Source: Porticoccaceae bacterium (GTDB lineage: Bacteria; Pseudomonadota; Gammaproteobacteria; Pseudomonadales; Porticoccaceae). Taken from it: 33,275 nt of DNA. A program made the position numbers and the translations under genes. Where the stretch lies: contig JAHRWI010000181.1 in NCBI GenBank assembly GCA_019090225.1, positions 1 to 33,275 of the forward strand, written 5' to 3'. This document shows positions 19,530-29,977 of the stretch, in pieces (within the stretch, counting starts at the first letter, position 1; the number at the start of each line of letters is the position of its first letter). The notes beneath the pieces are model-generated. The model was given only the letters and a program-made list of their open reading frames with translations. It did not search any database and was not told the origin of the DNA.

Positions 19530-22370
19530 ATGGTCGCTAAGGTATTTAAAAAAGTTTTCGGAACAAAAAATGATCGTGAGCTACGTCGCTTGCGGAAGGT
19601 TGTCAGCGCCGTAAATGATGTAGCAGCAACTACGGAGGCGCTTAGCGATAGCGAACTACGCCAACAAACCGACATCTTCCGGGCTCGTTTCGAGTCCGGC
19701 TCAAGTCTGGATGAGCTGCTTCCTGAAGCCTTTGCCGCAGTGCGTGAGTCGGCCAGTAGAACCCTTGGTATTCGACATTTCGATGTCCAGTTGATTGGTG
19801 GCCTGGTGCTTCACGAAGGCAAAATAGCCGAGATGCGCACCGGTGAAGGTAAAACCCTGGTGGCTACCCTTGCCGCCTATTTGAATGCCCTGTCGGGTTC
19901 CGGCGTGCACATTGTCACCGTCAATGATTATCTGGCGCGACGTGATGCCGAATGGATGGCCCCGGTTTATAACGCATTGGGTATGAGCGTCGGAATTATT
20001 CAGTCTTATACAGGACCCGGCCAGCCGAATTCCTTTGTCATAAAGCCTGTTCCGGAAGAGTCTGATGATCACCAAATTGAGACCACAGAAGTCGCGTCTC
20101 GCCAGCAAGCCTATGCCGCTGATATTACCTACGGCACCAACAATGAATTCGGTTTTGATTACCTCCGTGACAACATGGTGCTGCATTTGCAGGAAAAAGC
20201 TCAGCGCGAGTTGGGCTTTGCCATCGTTGACGAAGTTGACTCGATCCTGATCGATGAATCTCGCACTCCGCTGATTATTTCCGGCACTGCTCAGGATAGT
20301 TCTGCCCTGTACAAGCGTATCAACGCGGTTGTGCAACTGCTAGCCGTTGGTCAGGTGATTGAGCAAGATGAGGCGAAGAACGTTTCCGTGCTCTACGATT
20401 CGCCTGAAGTCGATGGTGATTTTGTTATTGATGAAAAAACCCGGCAGGTGGAATTAACCGAGCAGGGCCACGAAAAAATAGAGGACATTCTGGAGGGTGA
20501 AGGTTTATTGGGTGAAGGCGAAAGCCTTTATCAACCAGCCCATCTGGGCCTGTTACATCATGTCCATAATGCGCTGCGCGCTCACCATTTGTTTCATAAA
20601 GATGTTGAATACATCGTCCAGGAAGCCGAGGTGGTTCTGATCGATGAACACACGGGCCGGACAATGGCTGGACGCAGGTTGTCAGAGGGTTTACATCAGG
20701 CCATTGAAGCCAAAGAAGGAGTGCAAATTCAGAGTGAAAGCCAAACCCTGGCTTCCACCACTTTCCAGAATTACTTCCGTATCTACGATAAATTGTCGGG
20801 CATGACCGGTACGGCTGACACTGAGGCCTTTGAATTTCAGCAGATTTACGGTTTACAGGTAGTGGTGATCCCCACTAATCAGAATGTTGCCCGTGAAGAC
20901 TATAACGATCTAATTTTTCTGACCCAGGAAGAAAAATTTGAAGCTGTGATTGAAGATATTCGTTCCTGTATCGAGAAAAATGCGCCGGTATTAGTGGGTA
21001 CTGCCTCGATAGAATCATCCGAGTTGATGTCCGGATTATTAACTAAAGCCAAAATCCGGCATCAGGTACTGAATGCTAAATTCCACGAAAAAGAGGCGGG
21101 AATTATCGCCGAAGCAGGTCGACCCGGCGCGGTGACCATCGCCACCAACATGGCCGGTCGCGGTACCGATATTGTGCTCGGTGGTAACTGGGAGGCCCAG
21201 GTGAGTGCCCTGGCTCAGGCCAGCCAGGCGCAGATCGACACGATTAAAGCCGAGTGGCAGGAAAACCATCGTCAGGTCATCGAAGCCGGTGGCTTGCATA
21301 TTCTCAGCACCGAGCGCCATGAGTCCCGTCGTATCGATAATCAGTTGCGTGGCCGCGCAGGCAGGCAGGGTGATCCAGGGGTGTCGCGGTTTTATTTGTC
21401 TATGGAAGATAATTTAATGCGCCTGTTCGCTTCCGACCGCGTCAAAAATATGATGCGCGCCATCGGTATGGAAAAGGGCGAGGCTATCGAGCACCGCATG
21501 GTGACTAACGCCATCGAAAAAGCCCAGCGTAAAGTCGAAGGTAGGAATTTCGATATCCGCAAGCAACTGCTTGAATACGACGATGTTGCCAACGACCAGC
21601 GTAAGGTGGTCTATGAGCAGCGCAATGAACTGCTCGGCGCTGATGATATCTCCGACATGATCACGGAGGTTCGTCACGATGTTATCAATACTGTGATTAA
21701 CCACTCTATTCCTCCCCAATCTTTGCACGAGCAATGGGCTGTTGAAGACCTGGAAACTGATTTAAATACCGAATTTAATTTTAAATTACCGATTCAGCAC
21801 TGGCTTGATGAGGATGAGCGACTCAATGAAGAGGGTCTCCGAACGCGGATACTGGACGAAGCCGACAAGGTCTATCAGCAGCGCGCTGGCGAGATCGGTC
21901 CCGAAATACGGAACCTTGAAAAACAGGTGATGTTGCAGGTTCAGGATAATTTCTGGAAAGAACATCTCTCGAGTATCGATCATCTTCGCCAGGGCATTGG
22001 TCTGCGTGCCTATGCCCAGAAAAACCCCAAACAGGAATACAAACGCGAGTCCTTCGAGTTGTTCCAGGAAATGCTGGAGAACATTAAGCTCGAAACTGTG
22101 CGCTTTCTCAGTCGCGTCGAAATCCGCAAGCCGGAAGATATCGAAGAGCTGGAGCGCCAGCGCGTAGAACAACAACGTTTGCAGCAAGTGGCCTTTGAAC
22201 ACGCTCAAGCCTCTGCTCTGTCAGCAAGTGGGGGTGTGGGTAACTCCTCCGAGACTACTGTTGCCGATGGTAAGACCTTCACCCGGACCGGCGATAAGGT
22301 GGGTCGCAACGAGCCCTGCCCCTGTGACTCAGGGAAAAAATATAAGCACTGTCACGGTAAACTCGCTTAG
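19530..22370 (+). CDS. secA: Preprotein translocase ATPase SecA
   Basis: [88 protein letters not shown]-terminal zinc motif [17 protein letters not shown]. Confidence 0.98.
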   Translation: MVAKVFKKVFGTKNDRELRRLRKVVSAVNDVAATTEALSDSELRQQTDIFRARFESGSSLDELLPEAFAAVRESASRTLGIRHFDVQLIGGLVLHEGKIAEMRTGEGKTLVATLAAYLNALSGSGVHIVTVNDYLARRDAEWMAPVYNALGMSVGIIQSYTGPGQPNSFVIKPVPEESDDHQIETTEVASRQQAYAADITYGTNNEFGFDYLRDNMVLHLQEKAQRELGFAIVDEVDSILIDESRTPLIISGTAQDSSALYKRINAVVQLLAVGQVIEQDEAKNVSVLYDSPEVDGDFVIDEKTRQVELTEQGHEKIEDILEGEGLLGEGESLYQPAHLGLLHHVHNALRAHHLFHKDVEYIVQEAEVVLIDEHTGRTMAGRRLSEGLHQAIEAKEGVQIQSESQTLASTTFQNYFRIYDKLSGMTGTADTEAFEFQQIYGLQVVVIPTNQNVAREDYNDLIFLTQEEKFEAVIEDIRSCIEKNAPVLVGTASIESSELMSGLLTKAKIRHQVLNAKFHEKEAGIIAEAGRPGAVTIATNMAGRGTDIVLGGNWEAQVSALAQASQAQIDTIKAEWQENHRQVIEAGGLHILSTERHESRRIDNQLRGRAGRQGDPGVSRFYLSMEDNLMRLFASDRVKNMMRAIGMEKGEAIEHRMVTNAIEKAQRKVEGRNFDIRKQLLEYDDVANDQRKVVYEQRNELLGADDISDMITEVRHDVINTVINHSIPPQSLHEQWAVEDLETDLNTEFNFKLPIQHWLDEDERLNEEGLRTRILDEADKVYQQRAGEIGPEIRNLEKQVMLQVQDNFWKEHLSSIDHLRQGIGLRAYAQKNPKQEYKRESFELFQEMLENIKLETVRFLSRVEIRKPEDIEELERQRVEQQRLQQVAFEHAQASALSASGGVGNSSETTVADGKTFTRTGDKVGRNEPCPCDSGKKYKHCHGKLA

Positions 22371-22463
22371 TCGAAAGTGATCGATCATGGCCATTTATTT
22401 AACTACACAAAGTGTGAGATTGCGGTTTATGGCGCCAGGGATTAAAGCGCTGAGGACTATCCA

Positions 22464-23690
22464 ATGGCGGTAGGCAGCGGCAAACTTGCAGAAATTTTTC
22501 CAGTGGCAGGTTTTCGTTTGGGTACGACGAGCGCCGACATCAAAACACCAGGGCGCAATGACCTGGTGTTAATGGAGCTTGCAGCGGGCAGTGCAGTGGC
22601 CGCAGTATTTACCGGCAACGCCTTTTGCGCCGCACCCGTACAGGTAGCCAAAAACCACCTGGCGGCGGCTGGTCAAGCCGATGAATGTATTCGTTATTTG
22701 ATTACCAATACCGGCAATGCCAATGCTGGTACGGGAGCGTCGGGGCTGCATGATGCGCTCACTGTCTGTAAGTCTGTTGCTGGATTTTCCGGAGTGGAGC
22801 CTTTTCAGGTGCTACCTTTCTCCACAGGCGTGATCGGTGAACCGCTCCTTGTCGATAAAATAACAGAAGCCATACCCTCTGCGTTCGAAGCGCTCGATAA
22901 CAATACCTGGCTTGAAGCGGCCGAGGGGATACTGACTACAGATACCCGGCCCAAAGCGGTGAGTCGCCAGCTCAAACTCGGCGGCAAGCTGATTACCATC
23001 AGCGGTATTTCCAAAGGCGCAGGGATGATCAAGCCGAACATGGCGACTATGCTGGCCTATATTGCTACAGATGCCTGCGTTGAGCAGACTCAATTACAAG
23101 ATGTACTTGGCCGGGCGGTGGAGAAGTCTTTCAATCGCATTACCGTAGATGGCGATACCTCGACCAACGATAGCCTGGTACTGGTGGCAACCGGAGCTAG
23201 CGAGGCTTTTATTATGGCGCAGGCTGACATCGAACTGTTCGAGGAGGCGCTTGAATCAGTTTGCGTGGCACTCGCGCAGGCGATCATCAAAGATGGCGAA
23301 GGCGCAACCAAGTTTATTGAAGTCATTGTCAGCGGTGGTATCGACTATAAAGAATGTATGGATGTCGCCTACGCGGTAGCGGAATCGCCCCTGGTTAAGA
23401 CCGCGCTTTTTGCGTCAGATCCTAACTGGGGCAGAGTGCTGGCTGTGGTGGGGCGGGCTGGTGTGCCAAATCTGGCTGTCGATGATGTGAAGATATGGTT
23501 CGATGATGTGCTGATTGCCGAGCAGGGGGGTCGTGCGCTCAGTTATACCGAAGTTCAAGGTCAGCGAGTGATGGACCAGGAAGAGTTTGCTATCAAGATA
23601 GACCTGGCCCGTGGTGACTGTACTGAAACCATTTGGACCACTGATTTATCCTACGATTATATTCGCATCAATGCAGAATATCGGACATGA
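22464..23690 (+). CDS. argJ: Bifunctional glutamate N-acetyltransferase / amino-acid acetyltransferase ArgJ
   Basis: TNTGNANAGTG, GMIKPNMATMLAYIATDA autoprocessing site, TVDGDTSTNDS, ASDPNWGRVLA motifs. Confidence 0.96.
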   Translation: MAVGSGKLAEIFPVAGFRLGTTSADIKTPGRNDLVLMELAAGSAVAAVFTGNAFCAAPVQVAKNHLAAAGQADECIRYLITNTGNANAGTGASGLHDALTVCKSVAGFSGVEPFQVLPFSTGVIGEPLLVDKITEAIPSAFEALDNNTWLEAAEGILTTDTRPKAVSRQLKLGGKLITISGISKGAGMIKPNMATMLAYIATDACVEQTQLQDVLGRAVEKSFNRITVDGDTSTNDSLVLVATGASEAFIMAQADIELFEEALESVCVALAQAIIKDGEGATKFIEVIVSGGIDYKECMDVAYAVAESPLVKTALFASDPNWGRVLAVVGRAGVPNLAVDDVKIWFDDVLIAEQGGRALSYTEVQGQRVMDQEEFAIKIDLARGDCTETIWTTDLSYDYIRINAEYRT

Positions 23691-24160
23691 ACGTTGATGC
23701 TGGTACTCCTGATGCTACTGGTGCCGGTGGTTTTGCTGTGGAAGGCTCGTCGAAAAATGATATAGCACGTATCCATGTGGTGGCAGGGGTTATTTATAAT
23801 CCTGAGCGGGATAAAATATTGATCGCCAAACGGCCGGCCGATAGTCACCAGGGCGGTTTGTGGGAATTCCCCGGTGGTAAGGTCGCGGCGGGTGAGTTGG
23901 CCTATCAAGCTTTGTGTCGTGAACTGCGGGAAGAGCTAGCGATCGGAGTGACTGCCGCAACGCCACTACTTAGCGAAAGCTACGATTACCCCGATAAAAA
24001 TATACAACTCGAAAGCTGGATAGTGGAAGGTTTTACCGGCTCGGCTACGGGCAATGAAGGGCAAGAGATAGCGTGGGTGGCTTTGAGTGACCTGGGAGCT
24101 TACGATTTTCCGGCGGCGAATCGCTCGATTCTTGATCAGATTCGAAGACCATCCGTTTAG
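23687..24160 (+). CDS. mutT: NUDIX hydrolase, MutT-like (8-oxo-dGTP diphosphatase)
   Basis: NUDIX box GKVAAGELAYQALCRELREELAI; KRPADSHQGGLWEFPGGK; ATGA overlap with argJ. Confidence 0.9.
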   Translation: MNVDAGTPDATGAGGFAVEGSSKNDIARIHVVAGVIYNPERDKILIAKRPADSHQGGLWEFPGGKVAAGELAYQALCRELREELAIGVTAATPLLSESYDYPDKNIQLESWIVEGFTGSATGNEGQEIAWVALSDLGAYDFPAANRSILDQIRRPSV

Positions 24161-24238
24161 GTTAAAAGACGCTCAGCTTAAGAATTGATTTTGCCGGTAG
24201 GCGCGGGGTTTTGTGGGAATCGTGTGCCGATCTGTGGA

Positions 24239-24478
24239 CTAATACTGATCTAACTCGCCGCCTGTACTGGCATCGCTAAAAGAGCCATCAAGACTATCGT
24301 CCAAATTATCCCCGTTACTATGCTGGGTTTGCCCGGCAATACGATGGGTCTCGTTTGCCCAGTCGCCAAAATCTATTTGTTTGCAGCGGGCTGAGCAGAA
24401 CGGTCGGTGGGGGTATTTATTATTCCAATGCACCGGCTTTTTACATTCTGGACATTGCAAAACAATGTTGTTTGTCAT
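24239..24478 (-). CDS. yacG: DNA gyrase inhibitor YacG (zinc-ribbon)
   Basis: VLQCPECKKPVHWN...RPFCSARCKQIDFGDWANETHRI, CxxC...CxxxC; adjacent to coaE. Confidence 0.93.
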   Translation of the reverse strand: MTNNIVLQCPECKKPVHWNNKYPHRPFCSARCKQIDFGDWANETHRIAGQTQHSNGDNLDDSLDGSFSDASTGGELDQY

Positions 24479-25095
24479 GGGGCGTTTGTTGCTGCTTTCT
24501 CAGCAGCCAGTTGCAGGTATTTTTGGTGGAGCGCCTGTACGGGTTCAAGCAATGCTTCGAGGGAGGCATTGTTATCAATCACGTCATCGGCTCTTGTTAA
24601 GCGCAATTCCCGCGACATTTGAGCGCTAATGATGGCTTTAATTTGTTCGGGGGTGTTGCCGTCTCGCGCTGATGCCCGGTCAATTTGGGTCTGTTCTTCG
24701 ACATCCACCACCAGTGAGCAGTCGGCCATTTCATGTTGCGTGGTTTCCAGCAAAAGCGGAGATTCCAATATGGCGTAGGGGCTTTCTGCACTGGCTAGTT
24801 CGTCGGCTATCCACTGGCCAATGGCGGGGTGCAAGAGTTGCTCAAGCCAGAGACGCTCATCCTCAGTGTCAAAAATAATTTGGCGTAGTGCCGCTCGATC
24901 CAGGGTGCCATCATCCAGTAGAGTCGCTTCACCAAAGTGATCAGCGATGGCCTGCAATGCGGGAGTGCCCGGTTCAACGACTCTTCGCGCGGCGATGTCT
25001 GCATCGACAACCTGAATGCCATGTTCACGAAATAGCGCTGCGACTGCACTTTTACCGCTGCCGATGCCGCCGGTGAGTCCAACAATATATTTCAT
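24475..25095 (-). CDS. coaE: Dephospho-CoA kinase
   Basis: VGLTGGIGSGKSAVAALF P-loop, VDADIAARRVVEPG, ESPLLLET motifs. Confidence 0.96.
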   Translation of the reverse strand: MKYIVGLTGGIGSGKSAVAALFREHGIQVVDADIAARRVVEPGTPALQAIADHFGEATLLDDGTLDRAALRQIIFDTEDERLWLEQLLHPAIGQWIADELASAESPYAILESPLLLETTQHEMADCSLVVDVEEQTQIDRASARDGNTPEQIKAIISAQMSRELRLTRADDVIDNNASLEALLEPVQALHQKYLQLAAEKAATNAP

Positions 25096-25180
25096 AGAAT
25101 CTCAAAGCTATTTGATTGCTTACTTAATTAATGATCGAGTTAGCTAATTATACGAGCAAGCTTAATTTAAAACGCCCTGT

Positions 25181-26062
25181 TCAGAAAGTGCTTAAATAGC
25201 TTGAGGTGATTTTTTCGCCAGCCAGCAGGGCAATCCAGCCAGCGATGGCAAGGTAGGGGCCAAAGGCGATGGCATTTTGTCGGTCTTTTTTCTGAAGCAG
25301 TAATATCAGCGTGCCAATCACGACGCCAACCACAGAGGATAATAAAACAATTAAGGGCAATTGCTGCCAGCCTAGCCAGGCACCCAGGGCCGCCAGAAGT
25401 TTAAAATCACCGTGGCCCATACCTTCTTTGCCAGTGATGAGTTTGAAGGCCCAGTAGACGCTCCACAGCGATAGGTAACCAGCGGCAGCACCAATTACCG
25501 CGCTGCTTAGATCGGTATAAACACCTCCAGTGTTGATGAGTAAACCGAGCCATAAAAGTGGTAGGGTAAGATTGTCGGGTAACAATTGATGGTTCAGATC
25601 AATGCCGGTTAAGGCGATCAACATCCAGGTAAATAAAAGTGCGAAGAGACCTTGCCCAGTAAAACCAAAATGAAAAATAACAAATGCAGACATTAAACCG
25701 CAGACTAGTTCGACGGCTGGGTACCGGATAGATATAGCAGCGGAACAGGCTTTGCATTTACCCCGTAATATCAGATAGCTGATCACCGGAATATTTTGCC
25801 AGGGCTTAATCAGTGTTTCGCAGTGAGGGCATCGCGAAGGTGGGTGTACCAGGCTAAATTTGTTGCTGGGCTGCTTGGTGGGGTCGTGGTCTAACTCAGG
25901 TTTCTGTCCCAGGAAGTCCAGGGCTTCGGAGCGCCAGGCCAGTTGCAATTGCAATGGCAGCCGGTAAATAACGACGTTCAGAAAGCTGCCAATAAGCAGG
26001 CCAAATACTAATGCAACGGTCGCTAGTATCTCTATGGGATAAGATTCGATTCCACCGGTCAT
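25181..26062 (-). CDS. pilD: Type IV prepilin peptidase / N-methyltransferase PilD
   Basis: GSFLNVVIYRLP, paired CPHC...CKAC, GxDxxHQLLPD and KEGMGHGDFKLLAALGAWLGW catalytic aspartate motifs. Confidence 0.96.
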   Translation of the reverse strand: MTGGIESYPIEILATVALVFGLLIGSFLNVVIYRLPLQLQLAWRSEALDFLGQKPELDHDPTKQPSNKFSLVHPPSRCPHCETLIKPWQNIPVISYLILRGKCKACSAAISIRYPAVELVCGLMSAFVIFHFGFTGQGLFALLFTWMLIALTGIDLNHQLLPDNLTLPLLWLGLLINTGGVYTDLSSAVIGAAAGYLSLWSVYWAFKLITGKEGMGHGDFKLLAALGAWLGWQQLPLIVLLSSVVGVVIGTLILLLQKKDRQNAIAFGPYLAIAGWIALLAGEKITSSYLSTF

Positions 26063-26064
26063 AC

Positions 26065-27276
26065 CTATACGACGTTGCCGAGCTGGAATATTGGTAGGTA
26101 CATAGCGATCAGCAATCCACCAACCAATACCCCGAGAACCGACATGATTAAAGGCTCGAGAAGCGCGGTGAGGTTGTCAACGGCATTATCGACGGCTTCT
26201 TCATAATGGTCGGCAGCTTTCTCCATCATTTCATCCAGGGCACCGGATTCCTCACCAATAGAGGTCAGCTGTAAAAGCATGATAGGGAATAGCCCAGTGG
26301 ACTTCATAGAGCTATGAATGGTTAAGCCGGTCGTAACATCATTGCGTACTGCAATGATCGCATCACGATAAACTGCATTACCGGCGGCACCCGCTACAGA
26401 ACCAAGGGCTTCGACCAATGGCACGCCAGCAGCAAAGGTTGTGGACAGTGTTCGGGCAAAGCGTGCGACTGCACCATTATTTATGACATCGCCAATAATA
26501 GGCATTTTTAACAATAAAGCGTCAAAACCATCTGAAAATTTCTGAGATCGTTGTCTTGCCTCTGCAAAGGCATATCCAGATCCCACAAGAGCGGCTAAAA
26601 TAAGTAGCCACCACTTTTGGGTAAAGTTTGAAAGGTCTAATACAAATTGGGTAAATGCTGGCAGTCCAGCGCCAAAGCTTGAAAACGTTGAAGCAAATAC
26701 CGGGACAACCTTAACCAGAAGTATTGCTGTGACAATTATCGCAACGACGATAACGGCAGCAGGGTAGGTCAGGGCTTTTTTGATTTTGGCTTTAAGTTGC
26801 TCAGTTTTTTCCTTGTAAGTGGCTACCCTGTCCAACAGGGTGTCGAGCGCGCCCGCTTGCTCGCCAGCATCGACTAAATTACAAAATAGGTCATCGAAGT
26901 ATTTTGGATGGCGTTTTAAAGCACTGGCAAAGCTATTGCCAGCCGAGACTTGCTCGTGAAGGTCTGCGACTAACTCTTTCATAGTCTCGTTTTCAGCACC
27001 TTCCAGGACGATTTCAAAGCTCTGTACCAGGGGTACCCCAGCCTTCATCATGGTCGCCATTTGCCTGGTAAAGATGGCGATATCCATCGGTTTGACGGGT
27101 TTTTTGCGTTTGAATAGGTCTTTCGGTTTTTTCTTCACCGATTTGGCGATAACCCCCTGCTTGCGCAACTGGGCTTTAATTAAGGCAGGGTTATTCCCTG
27201 TCATCTCTCCTTTGACAGGATTGCCCTCCTTGTTTTTACCCTTAAATACATAAACCTGAGCTTGTGCTGTCGCCAT
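26065..27276 (-). CDS. pilC: Type IV pilus inner-membrane platform protein PilC
   Basis: T2SF domains, FTRQMATMMKAGVPLVQSFEI, LPAFTQFVLDLSNF, GEESGALDEMMEKAADHYEEAVDNAVDNL, between pilB and pilD. Confidence 0.96.
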   Translation of the reverse strand: MATAQAQVYVFKGKNKEGNPVKGEMTGNNPALIKAQLRKQGVIAKSVKKKPKDLFKRKKPVKPMDIAIFTRQMATMMKAGVPLVQSFEIVLEGAENETMKELVADLHEQVSAGNSFASALKRHPKYFDDLFCNLVDAGEQAGALDTLLDRVATYKEKTEQLKAKIKKALTYPAAVIVVAIIVTAILLVKVVPVFASTFSSFGAGLPAFTQFVLDLSNFTQKWWLLILAALVGSGYAFAEARQRSQKFSDGFDALLLKMPIIGDVINNGAVARFARTLSTTFAAGVPLVEALGSVAGAAGNAVYRDAIIAVRNDVTTGLTIHSSMKSTGLFPIMLLQLTSIGEESGALDEMMEKAADHYEEAVDNAVDNLTALLEPLIMSVLGVLVGGLLIAMYLPIFQLGNVV

Positions 27277-27279
27277 GAT

Positions 27280-29010
27280 TTAATCCTTCGTCGTTCGGTT
27301 GGCTTCTTCCAGACTAATTATACCTTCAGCTGTCTTTTTAAGTGCGGCCTGGCGCAAAGTTCTAAAACCTTCTTGCTTGCCTAATTCGGCTATGTCTATT
27401 GAGCTACCTCCTTCCATAATCAGTTTTGACATGGCTGGGGTGATTTTTAGTACCTCATAAAGCCCAATTCTACCTTTGTAGCCACGGGCACATTTGTCGC
27501 AGCCTTTGGGTTGAAATATTGTTATTTCATCGAAAGGAATACTAATGTTTTCGAAACCTTCTTCTTGTAAGACCTTATCAGGGATATCGTTGCGGGGCTC
27601 TTTGCAATGGGGGCATAATTTGCGTGCCAGGCGCTGAGCAATAATTAAGCTCACAGAGGTAGCGACGTTGAAGGATGCTACCCCCATATTTTGCAAGCGG
27701 GTCAATGTTTCAGGAGCACTATTTGTGTGCAGGGTCGATAAGACCATGTGCCCAGTTTGAGCGGCCTTAATAGCAATTTCCGCAGTTTCCAGATCGCGAA
27801 TTTCGCCGACCATCACGACATCGGGATCCTGGCGCAGGAAAGCTCTTAGAGCTTCGGCAAAGGTCAGACCAACCCGTGCATTTACCTGTACCTGATTAAT
27901 GCCTTCGAGATTAATTTCAATTGGATCTTCAGCGGTGGATATATTACGTTCTTCTGTGTTGAGGATATTTAATCCGGTATAGAGCGATACAGTTTTACCC
28001 GAGCCGGTCGGTCCGGTCACCAAAATCATGCCCTGATGCTGGTGCAAAGTATCCAGGTAGGCCTGTTGCTGGTCTGCTTCATAGCCCAGTGCTTCAATAC
28101 CCATTTGGGCACTGCTGGGGTCGAGGATACGCAAGACGATTTTTTCGCCATATTGAGTGGGTAGCGTGTTAACACGAAAATCGATGGCCCTTGTCTTGGA
28201 GATTTTTAACTTGATCCGCCCATCCTGCGGCACCCGCCGTTCGGAGATGTCCATCCGCGACATCACTTTTAGGCGAGCGGCAAAGCGGTTGGCCATGTTG
28301 ATGGGCGGATTGGTAATTTCTTCGAGAATGCCATCGGTACGAAACCGCACTCTATAGCTGTATTCATAGGGTTCGAAATGAATATCTGATGCGCCTTTTT
28401 TAATGGCGTCGAGGAGTAATTTGTTGACAAAACGTACTATCGGGGCGTCATCTTCGTCGGACGATTCCTCGCTTTGCTGATTGGCATCCTCAAAACTGTC
28501 GATTTCCAGGTTGTCGAGCTGGATATCATCTAATTGACCAAGGGCGTCTCCAAGATTGTTCTCGCCCTGCTCAAGATAGGCCTCAATGGCGACCTTAAGT
28601 TTATCGTATTCGACGACAATCACGTCGACAGAGGCTCCGACATTGAAGCGGATTTCATTAATAGTGTGATGATTAGTCGGGTCGCAGACGGCTATTTGAA
28701 GGCGGTTGGCCTTGAACGATAACGGCAGAGCCATATGCTTGCTCATCAGACTAGCATCGACCAGGCCAGCAGGGCACTTAGCGAGATTCAGGTAATCGAG
28801 ATCAAATAGAGGTACCCCAAACTCGTGGGCTGTAATATCGGCTACTTGAGAGGCACTCAGTGTCTCGCTTTGCACCAGATGCTGAACCAGCGAAACTCCG
28901 GTCGATTCGCAGGCTTTGAGTGCTTCATGGGCACCAGTTTCATCGAGTAGCCCGTCGTTGACAAGGCGCCGGGACAAGCCCTGTAAGATAGTGTTAGCTA
29001 GATTATTCAT
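27280..29010 (-). CDS. pilB: Type IV pilus assembly ATPase PilB
   Basis: GTGPTGSGKT Walker A (VTGPTGSGKTVSLY), RAFLRQDPDVVMVGEIRD, GHMVLSTLHTN, tetracysteine CPHC...CDKC. Confidence 0.97.
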   Translation of the reverse strand: MNNLANTILQGLSRRLVNDGLLDETGAHEALKACESTGVSLVQHLVQSETLSASQVADITAHEFGVPLFDLDYLNLAKCPAGLVDASLMSKHMALPLSFKANRLQIAVCDPTNHHTINEIRFNVGASVDVIVVEYDKLKVAIEAYLEQGENNLGDALGQLDDIQLDNLEIDSFEDANQQSEESSDEDDAPIVRFVNKLLLDAIKKGASDIHFEPYEYSYRVRFRTDGILEEITNPPINMANRFAARLKVMSRMDISERRVPQDGRIKLKISKTRAIDFRVNTLPTQYGEKIVLRILDPSSAQMGIEALGYEADQQQAYLDTLHQHQGMILVTGPTGSGKTVSLYTGLNILNTEERNISTAEDPIEINLEGINQVQVNARVGLTFAEALRAFLRQDPDVVMVGEIRDLETAEIAIKAAQTGHMVLSTLHTNSAPETLTRLQNMGVASFNVATSVSLIIAQRLARKLCPHCKEPRNDIPDKVLQEEGFENISIPFDEITIFQPKGCDKCARGYKGRIGLYEVLKITPAMSKLIMEGGSSIDIAELGKQEGFRTLRQAALKKTAEGIISLEEANRTTKD

Positions 29011-29414
29011 GGTTGAGATGATCGCACGTTTCGCCCTGTGCTAATGATTATTATTCTGCCCAGTTCATAAGCAGTGTCAGTTGTAAGCGCTCAGCCAATA
29101 GAGCCAGCACTAGAAAGCCCGTGTCGTAATGAAAAGCCCTGCAATTTTACGATAATAGCGACCTTTTGCAAGGTAACACATCACATAAGGCGTTTACACT
29201 GCTTAAGTACCTAAATAAGTGAAAGGGACATTTAAGATGGAGCGGAAAGCGGATGCGTAGGAGCAACGATTGAAAGCAGTGTGAGGTGAAATGTAAAGCA
29301 GGCTTTGTAACGATATGACACAAAATGTCAGTTAACGTCCGATATAGATGGCGAATGGCGGTGTGGGTTTCGTGAGTTAATCTCTTTAGCCTTTGTTATT
29401 GGGCTTGAGGAAAG

Positions 29415-29431
29415 TTGGCGCAGTTTATGCA
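29415..29431 (+). promoter_or_regulatory. Sigma-54 (RpoN) -24/-12 promoter candidate for pilA
   Basis: TTGGCGCAGTTTATGCA: GG-N10-GC spacing intact, about 48 bp from -12 GC to the pilA ATG. Confidence 0.62.
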
Positions 29432-29478
29432 TTATCCCGTTCGCAAGGTTTAAAAAACATTCATGAAGGAGATACACC

Positions 29479-29913
29479 ATGCAAAAGACACACAAGCAAA
29501 AAGGTTTTACGTTGATCGAACTGATGATCGTAATTGCCATTATTGGTATTCTGGCCGCGATCGCGTTGCCCGCTTATCAGGATTATACGATTCGTACCAA
29601 GGTAACTGAGGGTGTTGGCTTATCCGGTGCCGCAAAACTGGCTGTTGCCGAAACTGCGCAGGCGCTCGGAATATTAGCCACCGCTGTCGACCAGACTAAT
29701 TCAGGTTATAACTTGTCAGGTAGTCCTAAGTATGTCTCGGGTATTACCATTGCCAATGGCGTTATTTCGGTTGTAACGGCAAATACCGGTGCAAGCACCG
29801 AGCCTGAATTAGATATCACTCCTGTCCAAGCCGCTCTGGATGATGTCGTTTCTTGGGAATGTTCGACGACGACTGGCGAATTTAAACACGTTCCTGCCGA
29901 ATGTCGTAACTAG
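29479..29913 (+). CDS. pilA: Type IV major pilin PilA
   Basis: Class III leader [33 protein letters not shown]-terminal Cys pair (WECS...AECRN); AAGGAG RBS; divergent from pilB. Confidence 0.96.
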   Translation: MQKTHKQKGFTLIELMIVIAIIGILAAIALPAYQDYTIRTKVTEGVGLSGAAKLAVAETAQALGILATAVDQTNSGYNLSGSPKYVSGITIANGVISVVTANTGASTEPELDITPVQAALDDVVSWECSTTTGEFKHVPAECRN

Positions 29914-29926
29914 AATGTCGTAACTA
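29899..29926 (+). repeat. 14-bp perfect tandem duplication (GAATGTCGTAACTA x2) across the pilA stop codon
   Basis: 29899-29912 and 29913-29926 identical. Confidence 0.95.
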
Positions 29927-29945
29927 ATAGTTAGGTTGATGATTT

Positions 29946-29977
29946 AAAAATAACCCCGGATATCCGGGGTTATTTTT
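29946..29977 (+). terminator. Rho-independent terminator after pilA (perfect 32-bp palindrome)
   Basis: AAAAATAACCCCGGATATCCGGGGTTATTTTT; symmetric A/T tails so potentially bidirectional. Confidence 0.88.

Noticed and set aside
21786-22208. 140-aa minus-strand ORF within secA, and other long antisense ORFs (e.g. 19701-20336, 4859-5275)
   Set aside because: Antisense to strongly supported conserved genes; no recognisable domains.
23687-23760. 15-bp repeat at the mutT 5' end (GATGCTGGTACTCCT/GATGCTACTGGTGCC)
   Set aside because: Only two units with about 9/15 identity; too weak for a separate finding, mentioned only as a possible extra member.
28440-28580. Pentapeptide-like run QLDDI QLDNL EIDSF in PilB
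   Set aside because: A similar acidic LDD..LDNL linker is recalled from other PilB proteins, so it is probably ancestral and not part of the 15-bp expansion family.
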